Part shown: piece by piece, positions 45,201-58,800 of the stretch
Layout: the number at the start of each line of letters is the position of its first letter
Numbering within the stretch: position 1 is the first letter of the stretch
Origin: Paraescarpia echinospica
Lineage: Eukaryota; Annelida; Polychaeta; Sabellida; Siboglinidae
Assembly (NCBI GenBank): GCA_020002185.1
Contig: CM034532.1
Coordinates: 52,223,944-52,287,943, forward strand
Length of the DNA stretch: 64,000 bases
Direction of reading: 5' to 3'
Program-made: the position numbers and the translations under genes
Notes under the pieces: generated by a model
Databases searched by the model: none
What the model saw: only the letters and a program-made list of their open reading frames with translations
Told to the model about the DNA's origin: nothing

Positions 45201-45690
45201 TCGCATGATATACAAAATCTACAGCACTGGTGTTACTTTTTAGAACATTACCCTAACTCTACATTTATAAAGCATGCATATTCACAGTGAAATCTTGCCT
45301 ACCACCGTATTTGAAGTATATAAACAATGTAAGACCACACAACATTCATATAAAAGAGCAGGTAGAGTGATTGCGATTGAAGTTAAAATAATCTGTTATT
45401 GTACACTCTCAACAGAGACACCAACTGGACTGTTTCTAGAACATTACGTAAGACACCATTTCTGCTTCTTTCTGACACACCAGCCAAGAAAATTACAATT
45501 ACCTTTGAACGTATATGTAAATATTCCATACTTCCAATATACCCAAAGAATCCTATATAATAACAAATCTAATGATGCAAGAGCCATGAATTGTTGGTTG
45601 GATCACAAATTAGCCACACCAAGTATTTCTTGAAAATACTGTATTACAGATGAACATCTTAGCATTCTATACTGTGGCTCCCAAATGCTC
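42217..45690. other. TPMT downstream region, no gene seen
   Basis: AATAAA at 43524 and 43984 are possible but distant polyadenylation signals for TPMT. 44937-45125 holds two ~95-bp tandem copies (CTTCATTATGGAATGCTCCC). A frame at 45274-45633 shows no recognisable domain and is probably chance. Confidence 0.45.
44937..45125. repeat. ~95-bp tandem duplication
   Basis: Two copies containing CTTCATTATGGAATGCTCCC and CACGTATGTATGTTTTGT, with a few mismatches. Confidence 0.85.
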
Positions 45691-45759
45691 ATATATAATA
45701 TTCTGGATTATTTTTATATTTAGAAAGAATAAATGGTTGTAATCAGTTGGCAGTAGTAA

Positions 45760-46082
45760 AGGTAACTTCTTATTAAAGGTAACTTCTTAGATAGTGCAGT
45801 ATCCAGTCCTCAGGACTGTTCAAAGCGCTTTACACTTTACTCCCTGGCAGACCTGTTCAATCGAACACCATCTTGACTTCTCTGGGAAGCATTCAGCCAC
45901 GCTGCCAAGCCTATTCGTACATAAATATCCACCACTGTCTATAGCCAGGTATTCATTCATACAGCTGAGTGAACTAAAGCAATGTAAACAAACTTGCCCG
46001 AAGTTCGACACCGCTGCACAGAATTCGAACCCACATTCTCTCAGTTGAGAGCTCTTACCGTTGCGCTACTGCGCTCCACGTC
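45760..46082 (-). repeat. tRNA-derived SINE with Deu/V-like core
   Basis: On the - strand the head (46082 to about 46010) has A box TAGCGCAACGGTAAG and B box GGGTTCGAATTC in tRNA-like spacing. The body contains AGTAAAGTGTAAAGCGCTTT, then CCTGAGGACTGGAT and CACTATCTAAGAAG, resembling the AGCGCTTTG...GCGCTATATAA core found in several deep animal SINE families. The tail is a duplicated AAGAAGTTACCTTTAAT. Confidence 0.7.
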
Positions 46083-46499
46083 CAGATCAAGTTTCATTTT
46101 TTAAATGTAGCAATAGTCAACATTAAATCTGTTTAATAAGTAGAATATGTAATTTATGAATTAATATCTTTGCCGAAAGCATGCTGTTTTCTAAACATCA
46201 AATCTAGTATTCAAACTGTACAATAAGACGTGCTGCTCAAATGTAGGGAAACAAAATGTTCCTATTACAGGGTTTGCTTCAACGGTGTCCACTGATCGAG
46301 TTATGCGCCGAGTGCACCAACCTCTCTCTTCTGCAAGTCACGACCTCTGTCTCATTGATTCCACACATTGAATACAACAATGTGTAGAAATGACTGCCAG
46401 TATTCTCAGTAAGATATGTCATGGTTTTGATATGATGACATTGACAGGGACAGAAGACACTGATACACTGTCCAGATGACAAGTGGTGGTTACGACATT

Positions 46500-46720
46500 A
46501 TGTCATGATGACACAGAGATGATGACATTGATGCAGTGTCCTCATGACACATAGGTGATGACACTTAAGACATATATATACACACATAAATGTATATGTA
46601 TACATTCTTAATACGTCTTTGATGACATTGACATTGTGTCACAGACAATGACATGGACACTGTCTTTATAACATAACACTGACACTGTCTCATGACAGAG
46701 ACTATGACACTAACACCATG
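46500..46720. repeat. Degenerate GATGACATTGACACTGTCTCATGACA repeat
   Basis: Irregular units of 20-40 bases with ATGACA and ACTGTCTC lie just 3' of the stop codon of the - strand gene, so they may be in its 3' untranslated region. Confidence 0.5.
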
Positions 46721-46722
46721 TC

Positions 46723-46868
46723 TCATGACAGGTAGACGACAAGAGAGAGAAGGATAAGTGAGGCAAGCAGTGGTGCTGAGTGTCTGTCTGCTGCGGCCAT
46801 CACAAAGATCTTGGCCTGCTTCACGTACGGGTCGGTCCCCGTGTCGTAGCGTTGGGGACAGTCGTCAT
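46723..46868 (-). CDS. DUF704x gene, last exon with stop
   Basis: Acceptor GTTTCAG. Encodes DDCPQRYDTGTDPYVKQA and the hydrophobic tail; TGA at 46725-46723. The tail of 17 mostly Leu/Ala/Ser/Val residues ends the protein. Confidence 0.83.
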
Positions 46869-49800
46869 CTGAAACATGTCAAAGCACGGCTGTTAGATCT
46901 GTTTTTATATCAACATCACTTAGTCTTTTTTTTTTTTTCCTAATGCTTCTTTTTCATTACCACTTACCGATTATGGAGACACATAAAATTGGACAGATAA
47001 ACAGATTTTACGATTGGCTTATCCAGTGGACAATTGTTTTAGCTTATTTCTATAACTGCAATGGCTGTGTTGTGCACACTGCATATTATGTACGTCTCAA
47101 CTCAACCGGGCAGTAACAAATGTATGTAATTGGGCAAGAACCTCATCAACAAATACAGTGCCATCATGAACATGTTGCATGAACATCTTAAAAAACAGTG
47201 CCATCTTCATCACGTTACATGGACATTTTCAACAAACACTGCCATTGTGAACATGCTGTTGATGTGACTGACTACACTGAGTGTCAAGTAGAGTCGACTC
47301 ACAGTCTCTCTCTGACTCCTGTAGTTGGAGAAAGAGACTCGCGCCTTCCTTGTAGCTGAAGCTCTTTGCTGTCTGGTCAACGCCACAGGCGGCCGTAGTT
47401 GACCGCGAGATGACCATCACACGCCAGTCCAGTCGCTCATACACCTGTCAATCACATGCCAGTACATACATTGATGCATGTCAATTGCATGCCAAAACAT
47501 ACTTGACATTATCAATCACATGCCAATACATACAGTTACACCTGTCAATCACACGCCAATACATTGACACCTATCAATGATATTTGTCAATCACATTGAC
47601 CTGTTTAGAGTTCAACTCAGAACGTTATATATTCAAAAGTCGCAACCTTGCTGTATTTATTCATTAGTACTCCTTAGTTTTAATATGCCATTTCCTCTTC
47701 CAGACAAGTCAAATTGTTCACTTATAATATATTATTAAAATAGCAGTGGTGTGATTGTTTTTACCCAAAGATGATTGTAAATGTGAACAATTTCCTGATA
47801 ACATTCTTTTCAGTTAAACTAAACAGAACGTACCTGGGAAGTATTTATATTTAACAGCTGTCTGCAGCTATGACCAATTAATGTGTTCCAATTTTTTCAC
47901 TAAACATGTTTGTATAAGTGAATGCAGAAAGGCGTCTCACCCAGCATCTGAACTTGGTGACGGGATCCTCTTCATCGTAGGTGATGAGGTAAGACTTCAT
48001 GTCCTCCATCCAGTACCCCACACATATCAACTCCCTGTCTGGCTCGTCTGTCAACACAACACTGGCAGTGTCAACACAGCATCGGTGTCACCAGTGTCAG
48101 GGTCAACACAACATTGTCAACACAAAGGCCATGGTGACTTGTTAGGGGCTGGATTACATTATGGCATAAACTCAAAAAAATAATTAAACTACCACATATA
48201 GCTAACCCAGAGTTAACAACTTGCAGCAAACCTTCAATGTATCCTCTACCTGTTGCAGAGATTTCTTTTGTAATGTGGGACTGACTGTTTGTTACCATAC
48301 TTTCCTATGGGTCAGGTCATGTTACCATACTCTCCTATGGGTCAGGCCATGTTACCATACTCTCCTATGGGTCAGGCCGTGTTACCATACTCTCCTATGG
48401 GTCGGGCAGTGGGACCATATTCTCCTATGGGTCGGGCAGTGTTACCATATTCTCCTATGGGTCGGGCAGTGTTACCATACTCTCCTATGGGTCGGGCAGT
48501 GTTATCATACTCTCCTATGGGTCAGGCCGTGTTACCATACTCTCCTATGGGTTGGACAGTGTTACCATACTCTCCTATGGGTTGGGCAGTGTTACCATAC
48601 TCTCCTATGGGTTGGGCAGTATTACCATACTCTCCTATGGGTTGAGCAGTGTTACCATACTCTCCTATGGGTTGGGCAGTGTTACCATACTCTCCTATGG
48701 GTCAGGCCGTGTTACCATACTCTCCTGTGGGTTGGGCAGTGTTACCATACTCTCCTATGGGCTGGGCCATGTTACTCACCATACTCTCCTATGCGCCAGA
48801 CCATGTTCCTCACCATACTCTCTCGTATGGGTTGGGCCATGTTACACACCATGCTCTCCTATGGGCCTGGCCATGGTACTCACCATACTGTCTTATGGGC
48901 TGGACTACATTGCTCACCATACTCTCCAATCGGCCGGGCCATGTTACTCACCATATTCTCCTATGGGCCGGGCCGTGTGGTCCACGGTGCTGCAGTACTC
49001 TGCGTCTATGTAGATCTTCTTTGGGTTGTTGGTGCAGGACTTGAACTCTGTGGTGTAGGAGAGACATCCGATCTGGTGGCGGGGACGCTGAGTGATACCC
49101 CTGATACGGGTATAGTACTGCTCCTCAGGGGCACCCGTCTGTATGAAGCTGTAGCGCCCTCCTAGGGGGCAGTCAATGGGAGCAGGGGGGTCCACTGCAA
49201 GTACATAAGACAGCGGTGACAAACATGACAGGGGGTCCACAGCAAGAACATGAGACAGTGGTGACAAACATGACAGAGGGTCCACTACAAGTACATGAGA
49301 CAGCGGTGACAAGCATAACAGGGGGTCCACTACAAGTATGAGACAGCGGTAACAAACAAGACAGGGGGTCCACTACAAGTACATGAGACAGCGGTGACAA
49401 ACATGACAGGGGGTCCACTGCAAGTACACAAGACAGCGGTGACAAACATGACAGGGGATCCACTGCAAGTACATAAGACAGCGATGACAAACATGACAGG
49501 AGGTCCACTGCTGTCAAGTTATGTAAGGGATCATTCCAATGGTCTGTGCCCATGCGAGTGAGAAACCAGCTAATGGTCTGTGGTTGTGATCAGCTGTCGT
49601 ACTCACAGATGAAGGTCTTGTACTTCCAGGCGAAGTCATCGCGGTCAATGGTGAAGGACGACCAGGCACAGGCCTGGCGGAACTTCTTGTGCAGGAAGTT
49701 AGGCAGAGCCTGCTCCCCTGGCACATGGCGGTACGGACGACCTGCGGGGGACAATGGCAGACATGATATAAGGATGATAACCACAATCAGACATGATATA

Positions 49801-52800
49801 ACATCAAGACGATATCCACTATCATTCATAATATAACATCAGGGTTTGCAGTTTCTTCCGAGGGGCGGTTTTACAGTGTTCTCAACATTTACAATCATTC
49901 GCACAAAAGCTGCGTAACTGCCTAGGAGTGGACAAAGGTGCTTGTCTTCTGCTACAGAATGCTTCATGGAAAGCATGTAGTAGAAGACTGAGACTTTCAC
50001 TGTCACAGCCACAGGAGATATTCACTGTCACAGGAACCTAACAGATGAAATTCCACAGTTTAATAAAAGTACCGAAAACTGCATATTTTGTCTGTTTTAT
50101 AAACATTACTTCACTTTCTTCCACACCTGTCATGTTTTTCGGTATCCACTTTCTTCCGGTTTTTCCCGGAAGAAAGTGGAAGAAACCCCTTTCTTCCAGA
50201 TGTCCTGGAAGAAATGGGTTTCTTCCGAAAGAAACCAAACTCTGTATAACATCAATATGATATCCATCATCAGACACAATACACCATCAAGGTGATATTA
50301 ACACAAATGATTGTATGAGTTGTGCACAGTCATAATATTACATAGCTTAATGTCGATCTATCAGTCATGTTAGTGTTCTCATCAGTAGTGATACGTGTAT
50401 GTCTTTAAAAACATGCAAATATCTTATGAAATTTAATAAAGAGAAAATGTCACGTATTTCAAGCAGGGTCATAAATAGCATATTAAAAAAAATTTAAAAC
50501 AACTAAAATGTGGTAAATATAAGCAATATACATATAAAAATATCAGTTTCAACCAAGTGTAAAATCTGTGTTGAAACTGTAATAACTACAGTGAACACGT
50601 GTCAACAGTCAGGTGTAATTATCATGTTGAGAAAGTCAGTCATTCTGACACATCGACAGAAGTGTCTGCACTGACCCATTCTCCAGCGAATGATGTTGTG
50701 ATGACGTGGCATCAAATCCATACACACGTAATCCACCTCACTGAAACACAGAAACACATACTTGCAACAACTTCTGTGTGTAACATGTCATACTTAACAC
50801 AAGGTTCGGTCTACGAAACAACATTTGCAACATGCGTTCACAAAGTTAGATTATATCATTATCAGTATTATTTATCAAAACTAGCAATATACAGCCGAAC
50901 CTCGCTTTACGGCTACCTCGGTAAAACAGGCACCTTGCAATTAAGTATCACTAAGTCTCACTAGTACGATCACCTCGCTATTCAGGTCCAAAGGGTGACT
51001 TTAACAATCTGGTTCCATGGCACTCCTAATTGATTATATTCACATTTTAAAGCTCAAGACCTTCCTCCCTTAATGACTCATTCCACCAGTTTATTATAAA
51101 CTACTATACAGTTTAAGGATCACTGCCAAAGGATTTGTATTTTGAATATAATTTCAAATGTATATCTGATAACATCTAACAGCAGCAAACTTTATTAAAA
51201 TTATACATAACCTGGGCTAACAATTTCTGAGAAATTCAAAACTATATCCACATTTACACATTATGCATCTTCTACCACAAAAAATAATCTCACAATCTCT
51301 AAAATCATTAGAAAAATAGAAGATTTTATTTAAAATGTTGACCTGCCACAGTAAAGTGGGTATTCAGTTTTTAAATAGATATTAGTATCTTTTTTGGTTC
51401 CACAAATTTTTAGCTTTAAAACGATACCTCATTTGTTGAAATATCTTTAGTACTTTTTTTTACCAATTATGGGACATGACTAAGACAGCTATTTTTAGGT
51501 TAATGAGCCGAATTCGCCAGTGTTCACTGTGGCCGGTCACATAAGAGACTGGAACTGGTAACTAAATAATGAAATCACAGAAACACTGGCCAAGGTGCAC
51601 CTACCACTTGCCGACAGTGACAACACTGAGGAGATAGCGAGAGTCTCGGTTCTGTTGACAGGTGAAGTATGTCTCTTTGTACGTGAACTCATCCAGCAAG
51701 GTCTTGAAGTAGATGTGTGTGGAGTTGATGTAGACGTGAGTGTCAAACTCTCCGCGTGTGTACCACGAGCCAGTGAAGTTACGAGGCAGGTTGCATGCCG
51801 GCTCTACCAGCTGAGTGCCGTACACAGCTGCACAAACACCAGTCAGTATTACCGACTCACCCTTATGTATATCATGTATTATCTTAGCGCCTCCAGAACG
51901 ACTTTTGTCTAGATTTACGGCGCTTTATAAAATCACTTATTACATTATTATACTATGTCTCTTTCAGTGTTCACTCACACAAAGTCAAGTCAATCCAGGG
52001 GAAATAATAACGTTTTGTATTTGTTGAATAAAACCATTGGTCAGTATTTGTTATTTATCATATGCCACCTCGAGTAGAGAGAGTGGAGGTAGACAGTGTG
52101 GGACGGTCTCGTAAGTTTGCAAAATAAAAAAAACCATAACATTTTGTACAATCTCAAACCCTCACCGCACCCATCAGTACAATGCAAGATTTATTTTCCA
52201 TATAACTTTCGAGTGATCCAAAATAGTTTCCAAAACTATGCCCCATTCAACAGACGTGACATGGTTGTGGAACCAACCACACTGCCTCGTTCTATTATCA
52301 TAGATGGCGACACTAGACTAAGGATGTATGGGTAAAGTGGCGCTCCTAATTTTGTTTAATTACTCAGTTATAAACGTCAGCTTTGTGCAAATACTGGGTT
52401 CAATCACTCTAGGATACCAGGTTGAAGAGTACTATGCCGACAAAACGTCCAAGAAAAAGCCCAGTGAAGAGAAGTGTCATGATCAGGTGAGCGATGAAAA
52501 CGTGTCCGCGTGTGCTGATCAACATGGCGGCGGCGTTACAATAGACGAACTATACAAAATGATCCAAAGTGACGTGGTAACTCAATTGAGTGATATACGC
52601 CGTCAATGTGGTGCAATTGCAGAAAGAGTGGACGCTATTGAAGCGTCCTGTGAATTCAATGCTGCCTCGATTAAAGAGAACAGGGAACAAATTTACGAGT
52701 TACAGAAGTTGCATAAAGAAACAACGAAACGAGAAATGGAATCGAGGGCGAGGATGACTGTTTATGAGGAGAGAATTAACTCAATGGAGAGAAGAAGTCG

Positions 52801-55800
52801 TGAGTGGGGTATTAGGGTGTTTGGTGTCGAGGAATCCAAAGGTGAGGATGTCAGGAAAATCCTAGCCAAGGATGTACTCCTCAAACACAACCTTGGTGGC
52901 ATCGTCACACTTGAGCAAGCTATGGAGAGTGTTGAACACCGCCACAGACTCGGCCCTATCTCCAGCAACAGTTCTACAGGCAGACCCATCATCGCGTCAG
53001 TTGTTACGAGGCCACTTAGAAACGCGATCCTATTGACCGCCAAGACCCACGTAAACAGAACGACCGCAGGTGCTGGAGTGTACATACTAGAAGATATGAC
53101 GAAGGCGGACTACAAAACAAAGAAACGCACACGTGCGCAGATGCAACGAGCCTTCGCGGAGGGGAAGCATGCGGTGTTCCGCAGAGGCAAGCTGATAATA
53201 GACGGCGTCGTTGTGCCTGTGGACTAGTCACATACAGGTGACAGACACCTGTGCTGGCGCACTACATTATAACAATCAATTTACTCTTGAGCGCCTCGAC
53301 TGCCGACATGCCCTGACTGTGGTGGTCATCTGACTTTTTATTTGTGTATTCGTTACTCCAACTACTGAGACATTGTTTTCGATGAAAGGTTACATGATTG
53401 TACTACATGTGTTGCATTCAGGGTTACTAGTATGTATTCTAGCAAAGCTGAGAGAATGTATTTTAACTAATATGACAAAAAACAACAGTAATGGGTGAAA
53501 ATAAGGAAATAGCGAATTTGTTACCATTTTGTACGTTGACCAATCTCCAGTTAACTACGGAATACCAACTCCCAAGAACCAAATTTTCTGAACTCTTAAA
53601 AACATATAACTTGCAGCCTTGCCTTGATAAAGGATTATCTGAAGAAGTGACAAAATCACTAAACTGCAAATATTATGATTTGACCGAATTAAACGAGTCA
53701 ATACACATAACTGAAGGACTAATAACTGTTATCCATATCAACTTACAAAGCTCTTTCAAAAACTACAATCTACTTAAAGCACATATTGACTCTATAAATA
53801 TAAAATTTGATGTAATTGCGATCAATGAGGCACGGATGAATAACCAAGATAGATGTGCGAATATATTCAAAGAATATAATTTCTACTATCATGGACTAGA
53901 TAACAGTTGCTGTTTATATTAAGAAAGACGTGTACGTCCAAGAACGATTTACTTAACGCTATGTTATAATCCTAGGTTGGACAATTTGTGGCTTGAAATA
54001 ATTAAAGATGGAGTCAGTTTTGTGATTGGCAATATGTATAGATATCCAAGCTATAAGACACACGTTATTTCTGATCTTATTGGATCAAACTTGTCTATTA
54101 TCAAGCAGGAAGGTAAAATTTGTATTATATGTGGTGATGTTAATATTGATCTTTTACAACATGACTCGTGTCAAACTAAGATATACATGGACACGTTAAT
54201 GAGGGAAAATCTGTTACCATGTATCACACTGCCTACAAGAATAACAGATCACTCTGCAACTCTCATTGATCATATGAATATATATCGACCTTTAAAGTTC
54301 ATGAAAAGTGATATAATTTCAGGAAACCTGTTTGTAGATATATCAGACCATTTACCCAACTTCATCATTATAAAAGGTGTATCCAAATCTCATGATACCA
54401 ATGACAGACCTAAACAGAGAATATATAGTGAAAATAATATATCAAATTTCAATCGGGAACTGGAGAATATAAACTGGGACAATATTATGACATTTAAGGA
54501 CACGGATGAATGTTATGATATGTTTGTAACCAAATACGACACAATTTTCCAAAAATGTTTCCCACTTACCAGAATGTCAATTAAATGCTTCAAGGACAAA
54601 AGTGGATGACTAAAGGCATTAGAAATAGTATTTTAACAAAGACTAGGTTGTATAAGAAATATATCAATAGACCAAATGAATACAATAAAACAGAATACCG
54701 ACAGTATAAGAATAAACTTACAACTATTATACGGCAGGCGGAGAAATCATATTACAGTAGCTTACTCTCACAAGCAAAACAATCAACCAAGGAATTATGG
54801 AAGATATATGCGGAACTCGTGAATAAGGACAAAAGGAACATGCACAACGTTAAAAAGTTGGTCATCAATCATATAGAATTTAACGACAACGAAAGTATTG
54901 CTAATGCAATGAACCAATATTTCGCTACTGTAGGTAAAGAATTGTCAGACATATACTCAGGGAAACGAATATAGACAATTTCTATCTGACCCGATTATAT
55001 GTTCCTGTCACCAGTTTGTCAACAAGAAGTGATCAATGAAATTAACAAGCTAGCTAATTCTAATGTATCAGGTATTGATAATTTCCCTTAAAAAATTGTC
55101 AAATTGTCATGCAATTTCATTTGTAAACCTCTGACTTACATTTGTAATTTGTCGTTCTCCGAAGAGACGGTACCACGAGCATTAAAGGTGTCAAAAGTAT
55201 TACCTATATTTAAGAAAGAATCAAGGTGTGAACCATCCAACTATCGACCAATTAGTCTGATGAGTGTATTCAATAAAATCCTAGAAAAGTTATTAGACTT
55301 TATGGATAAAAATGACGTTTTGTTCAAATATCAATTTGGATTTCGTAAAGATCATTCGACTACGTTAGCGATTATTAAAATTATAGAAAATATTAGAAAT
55401 TCTCTTGAAAATGGCGATTTAGTTGTTGGGGTATACCTTGACCTAAGTAAGGCTTTTGACACCATTAATCATGATATATTGTTGTATAAGCTGGATCATT
55501 ATGGAATAAGAGGTCATGTATGTAAATGGTTTAGACATTATTTAAGAGATAGACAGCAATGTGTTAGCATTAATGGCACAGTTTCAGAATATGCTCATGT
55601 TCAAACTGGCGTTCCGCAGGGCTCCATCTTAGGGCCAGTGTTATTTCTATTATATGTTAATGATATATCGAGTGCTGTGGATCACGTATCTTTGCGATTA
55701 TTTGCTGACGATACTAACTTGTTCATTACTGGAATGGGTGTCACTGATACTGTGTATACGGCTATGGAGAAGTTAGAATCACTTAGTCTGGTTCCGGTAC

Positions 55801-58800
55801 AATCAACTAACTCTGAACTTGAGTAAGACATGTTATACAATCTTCAGTAGACATATGGAACGTGAAGTCGTGCCATTGTTGTTGCAGGGCAAAAGTTTAA
55901 ATCTAATTACATATTGTAAGAAATTCGCTTGTGAATTTTCTTATATTGGTACATCTCTAGCTTTAATTTACAGAAGTCATTAACCTGAAGCTATTGCAAT
56001 TGAATGCACTGTATAACCTTTATATACGTAATATTATGTATGTGGGAGTAACTTATATGAGTTTGATTTAATTGGCTACCAGCTCGATAAGCTATACTTC
56101 TCTGGTAGCCACCTCATCTGTGTTACATTGCTCTTGAATTGTGCTGTATATTATCTGGATGAGGAAATAAATTTACTTACTAATTTACTTACTTACTTAT
56201 CCACAACAATGTGCATTAACAGCCGTTCCACTCAATAGGTGGCGCCATTGTAGTGATTTATTTTCCTGATGATACACGGTGATAACCCAACCATCATCCA
56301 CCCACATTCAGAGCTACAAATTGTGTGAGTTTGTGAACTGCTGTGACCCTCCCTTACCTGGTAGGAGGATGAGACGAATATCTCCATCGTAGGCATTCTT
56401 GAGACTGGAGCAGGTCGCGAAACGAGACATTACCCAACGTCGCTTGTTGTCACTGCGCTGCTGGTTGTATCTTGTCAACTAGAACACACACAAGTTGTAA
56501 GTTGTATTTTGTCAAATACGACAAATACACTTCATCTACAAACAAATACACTTCATCTACAAACAAATACACTTCATCTACAAACAGGACCGCCTTCTTC
56601 AAATAAATTTTATTTATCCAAACAAATATAATGTAATGGATATATAATTTATTAATTGTAAATATATTGTACAGTACTATATTGTAGTTATATATGTGAA
56701 AACAGATTGAGATCTGTCTGAATAAATACAATTTAGAAACATCGTTATATATAATGACCATATTTTCATGGCGAATAAATAATTACTACAAAAATAAAAA
56801 AAATATTTACAAACAGTGCATTATAGTATAAAATTATTTTGTTTATATTACTTCGTGAAAACATAAACCAAAAAAGTGTAAAGAAAATCAAAGGTTTGCA
56901 TGCTGTCAGGATTGAACCGGCGTCGCCCGATTGTAAAATAAACAACAAATAACCAACGCGCCTACCCACTGAGCTAGCAGGACCAACAGAAACTCTCTGA
57001 CTGATTTAAGTTGTTATGATAAATTGTACAACTCCTTCATATATCGATATTCTAGTGCTATTATGAGATTATACACGTTACTTTATGCAGCTGGATACAA
57101 TATATGTTTGCTATGTATGTTTATTGGTATAGATTATCTCCCGTTGGTTGCATTCGATATAATTATTCTGAAAACAAGCCCAAGCTCGACGAAACCTAGT
57201 CGACTTGTAGGCCCATTCGCATTCATTGTTTTGAATAAAATTCGATTCATGTGGAACCGTAAGATAAATGTTTGTTCCTCTATGATGACTAGTGACCCGA
57301 TTACGTCGGAATATTGCACAATAACTCGTTCTGACGCTCGTTTCGACCCAAAAGCTATCCTTGTAAACATGCTCTAAATGCTTGGAAAGGGTTGGCCTGA
57401 TGCGAGTGTGTGTCATAAGTGACGTCACGATACCACGTGATCGCCTAGCTCAATAAAATTTCATTTTCCGCGGGAATCGCTTCACAGACGGGCTTAAAAT
57501 CGAATTTATGCTACAAATGTATTTTTCTGTATTTGTTTAATGTTGTCAAATGTTACATACAATGTTAAACTTTGTGTACACATGGAAAAAGGATTTTAGC
57601 TAATGCCTTATTTTTATTTCCTTTAATGACACGACCATGCATAAATATAACTAAATAAACTGACCGAGAAAAACAATCATGCTGCCAAGTTATTAAAAAA
57701 AAAATGTTAGAATGAGCCAAGATATTTATTTTAGAGAGCTATAGTTTCAGTGTGTGATCTCCACCTCTATACCATCTCCACTTACCAGACATTTAAACCT
57801 TTCCCTGTAGATATCTGTACCCAGATCTGCGACGGCAGCAAACACTTTCCCGTGCTTGTCAGTCCAGGAGCCCATGCACTGGTACTTTATGTCTGGAACG
57901 CAACCTCTCACATGTTAATCAATTCAACAAACACGCTGTCACTCTATGCACCAACTTGTTGTCATGTCTAGTATTCTACAAGATCATCACTTCATAGAGG
58001 TTTCCTGTTTAGAATATTTAATTTTAGGATTTGGAAGGAATACAACGTATCCCATTTTAACATGCATTTGCGTCAACATGAAAAAATCATGATGCATCTT
58101 TTAAGTTCATCATACCAGTATAGAATCAAATTATAAACTTATAGTGGTCAAAGAGAAAATTCTTTAAATTCTACGTACATTTGTGACAAATCCTAAATGA
58201 AAAAGAGGCACTTCTGCAAGATACATAACCTGACAATGACACTTATTATTAAACCAGCTTCCTCGACTAGTTTTGCCCATAGTGAATCTCCTAATATGCA
58301 GTGTGTGAATAATTTACATTAAAATTTAATAAAAAATGCTTACTTTTGTCTAAATGATCAAAGTTGACTATGGGCGTTACATCTCGTAACTTGCTAGTTA
58401 GCATCGTAGTTTTTGAGAGAGCAAGACAAATTGACAACATCAACACAGAAGCACATGCATAAACATATCGAACATTTACGTGAATACACCAATATTTATA
58501 ATCACTTGAATTACTGTTTGAGCAAACACTAAATAAGTAAATAATTTGTCTGGTGATTTAACCAAAACTACATAAAACGGCTGCGCAATTGGGCTAGTAC
58601 ATTGCAGTGGATAATAGGTGGGTTTGTTTTTTCACAACAATTTATTTGGCGAGACAAATCAAATTGAGGAGGTACATTTAACAAATGCGAAGTGGGTTGT
58701 AAGTTGTAAACTTATTAAATGACATGTACCGTTTCGGATTCCACAGATCATAAGTTTTAAAACGATATCTTCAATAGTTTTTTTATTTATTGCTAAAATG

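Larger units (their letters stand above)
52300..56200 (+). mobile_element. LINE 3, APE-type non-LTR retrotransposon with ORF1 and ORF2
   Basis: ORF1 and ORF2 are separated by about 260 bases and followed by an AATAAATTTACTTACTAATT tail. The 5' boundary and target duplication are not clear. It is on the + strand, antisense to the host gene. Confidence 0.8.

Noticed and set aside
45274..45633. 119-codon frame between the two host genes
   Set aside because: No domain, AT-rich, no promoter or splice context; probably chance.
48221..49165. Frame of 314 codons with CYHTLLWVGQ repeats on the + strand
   Set aside because: Antisense translation of the 30-bp array; the real exon here is on the other strand.
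51604..51606. GTAGGT as donor of DUF704x exon 7
   Set aside because: It would put exon 8 in a frame with an early stop; the GCAAGT donor seven bases before keeps the frame to the natural end.
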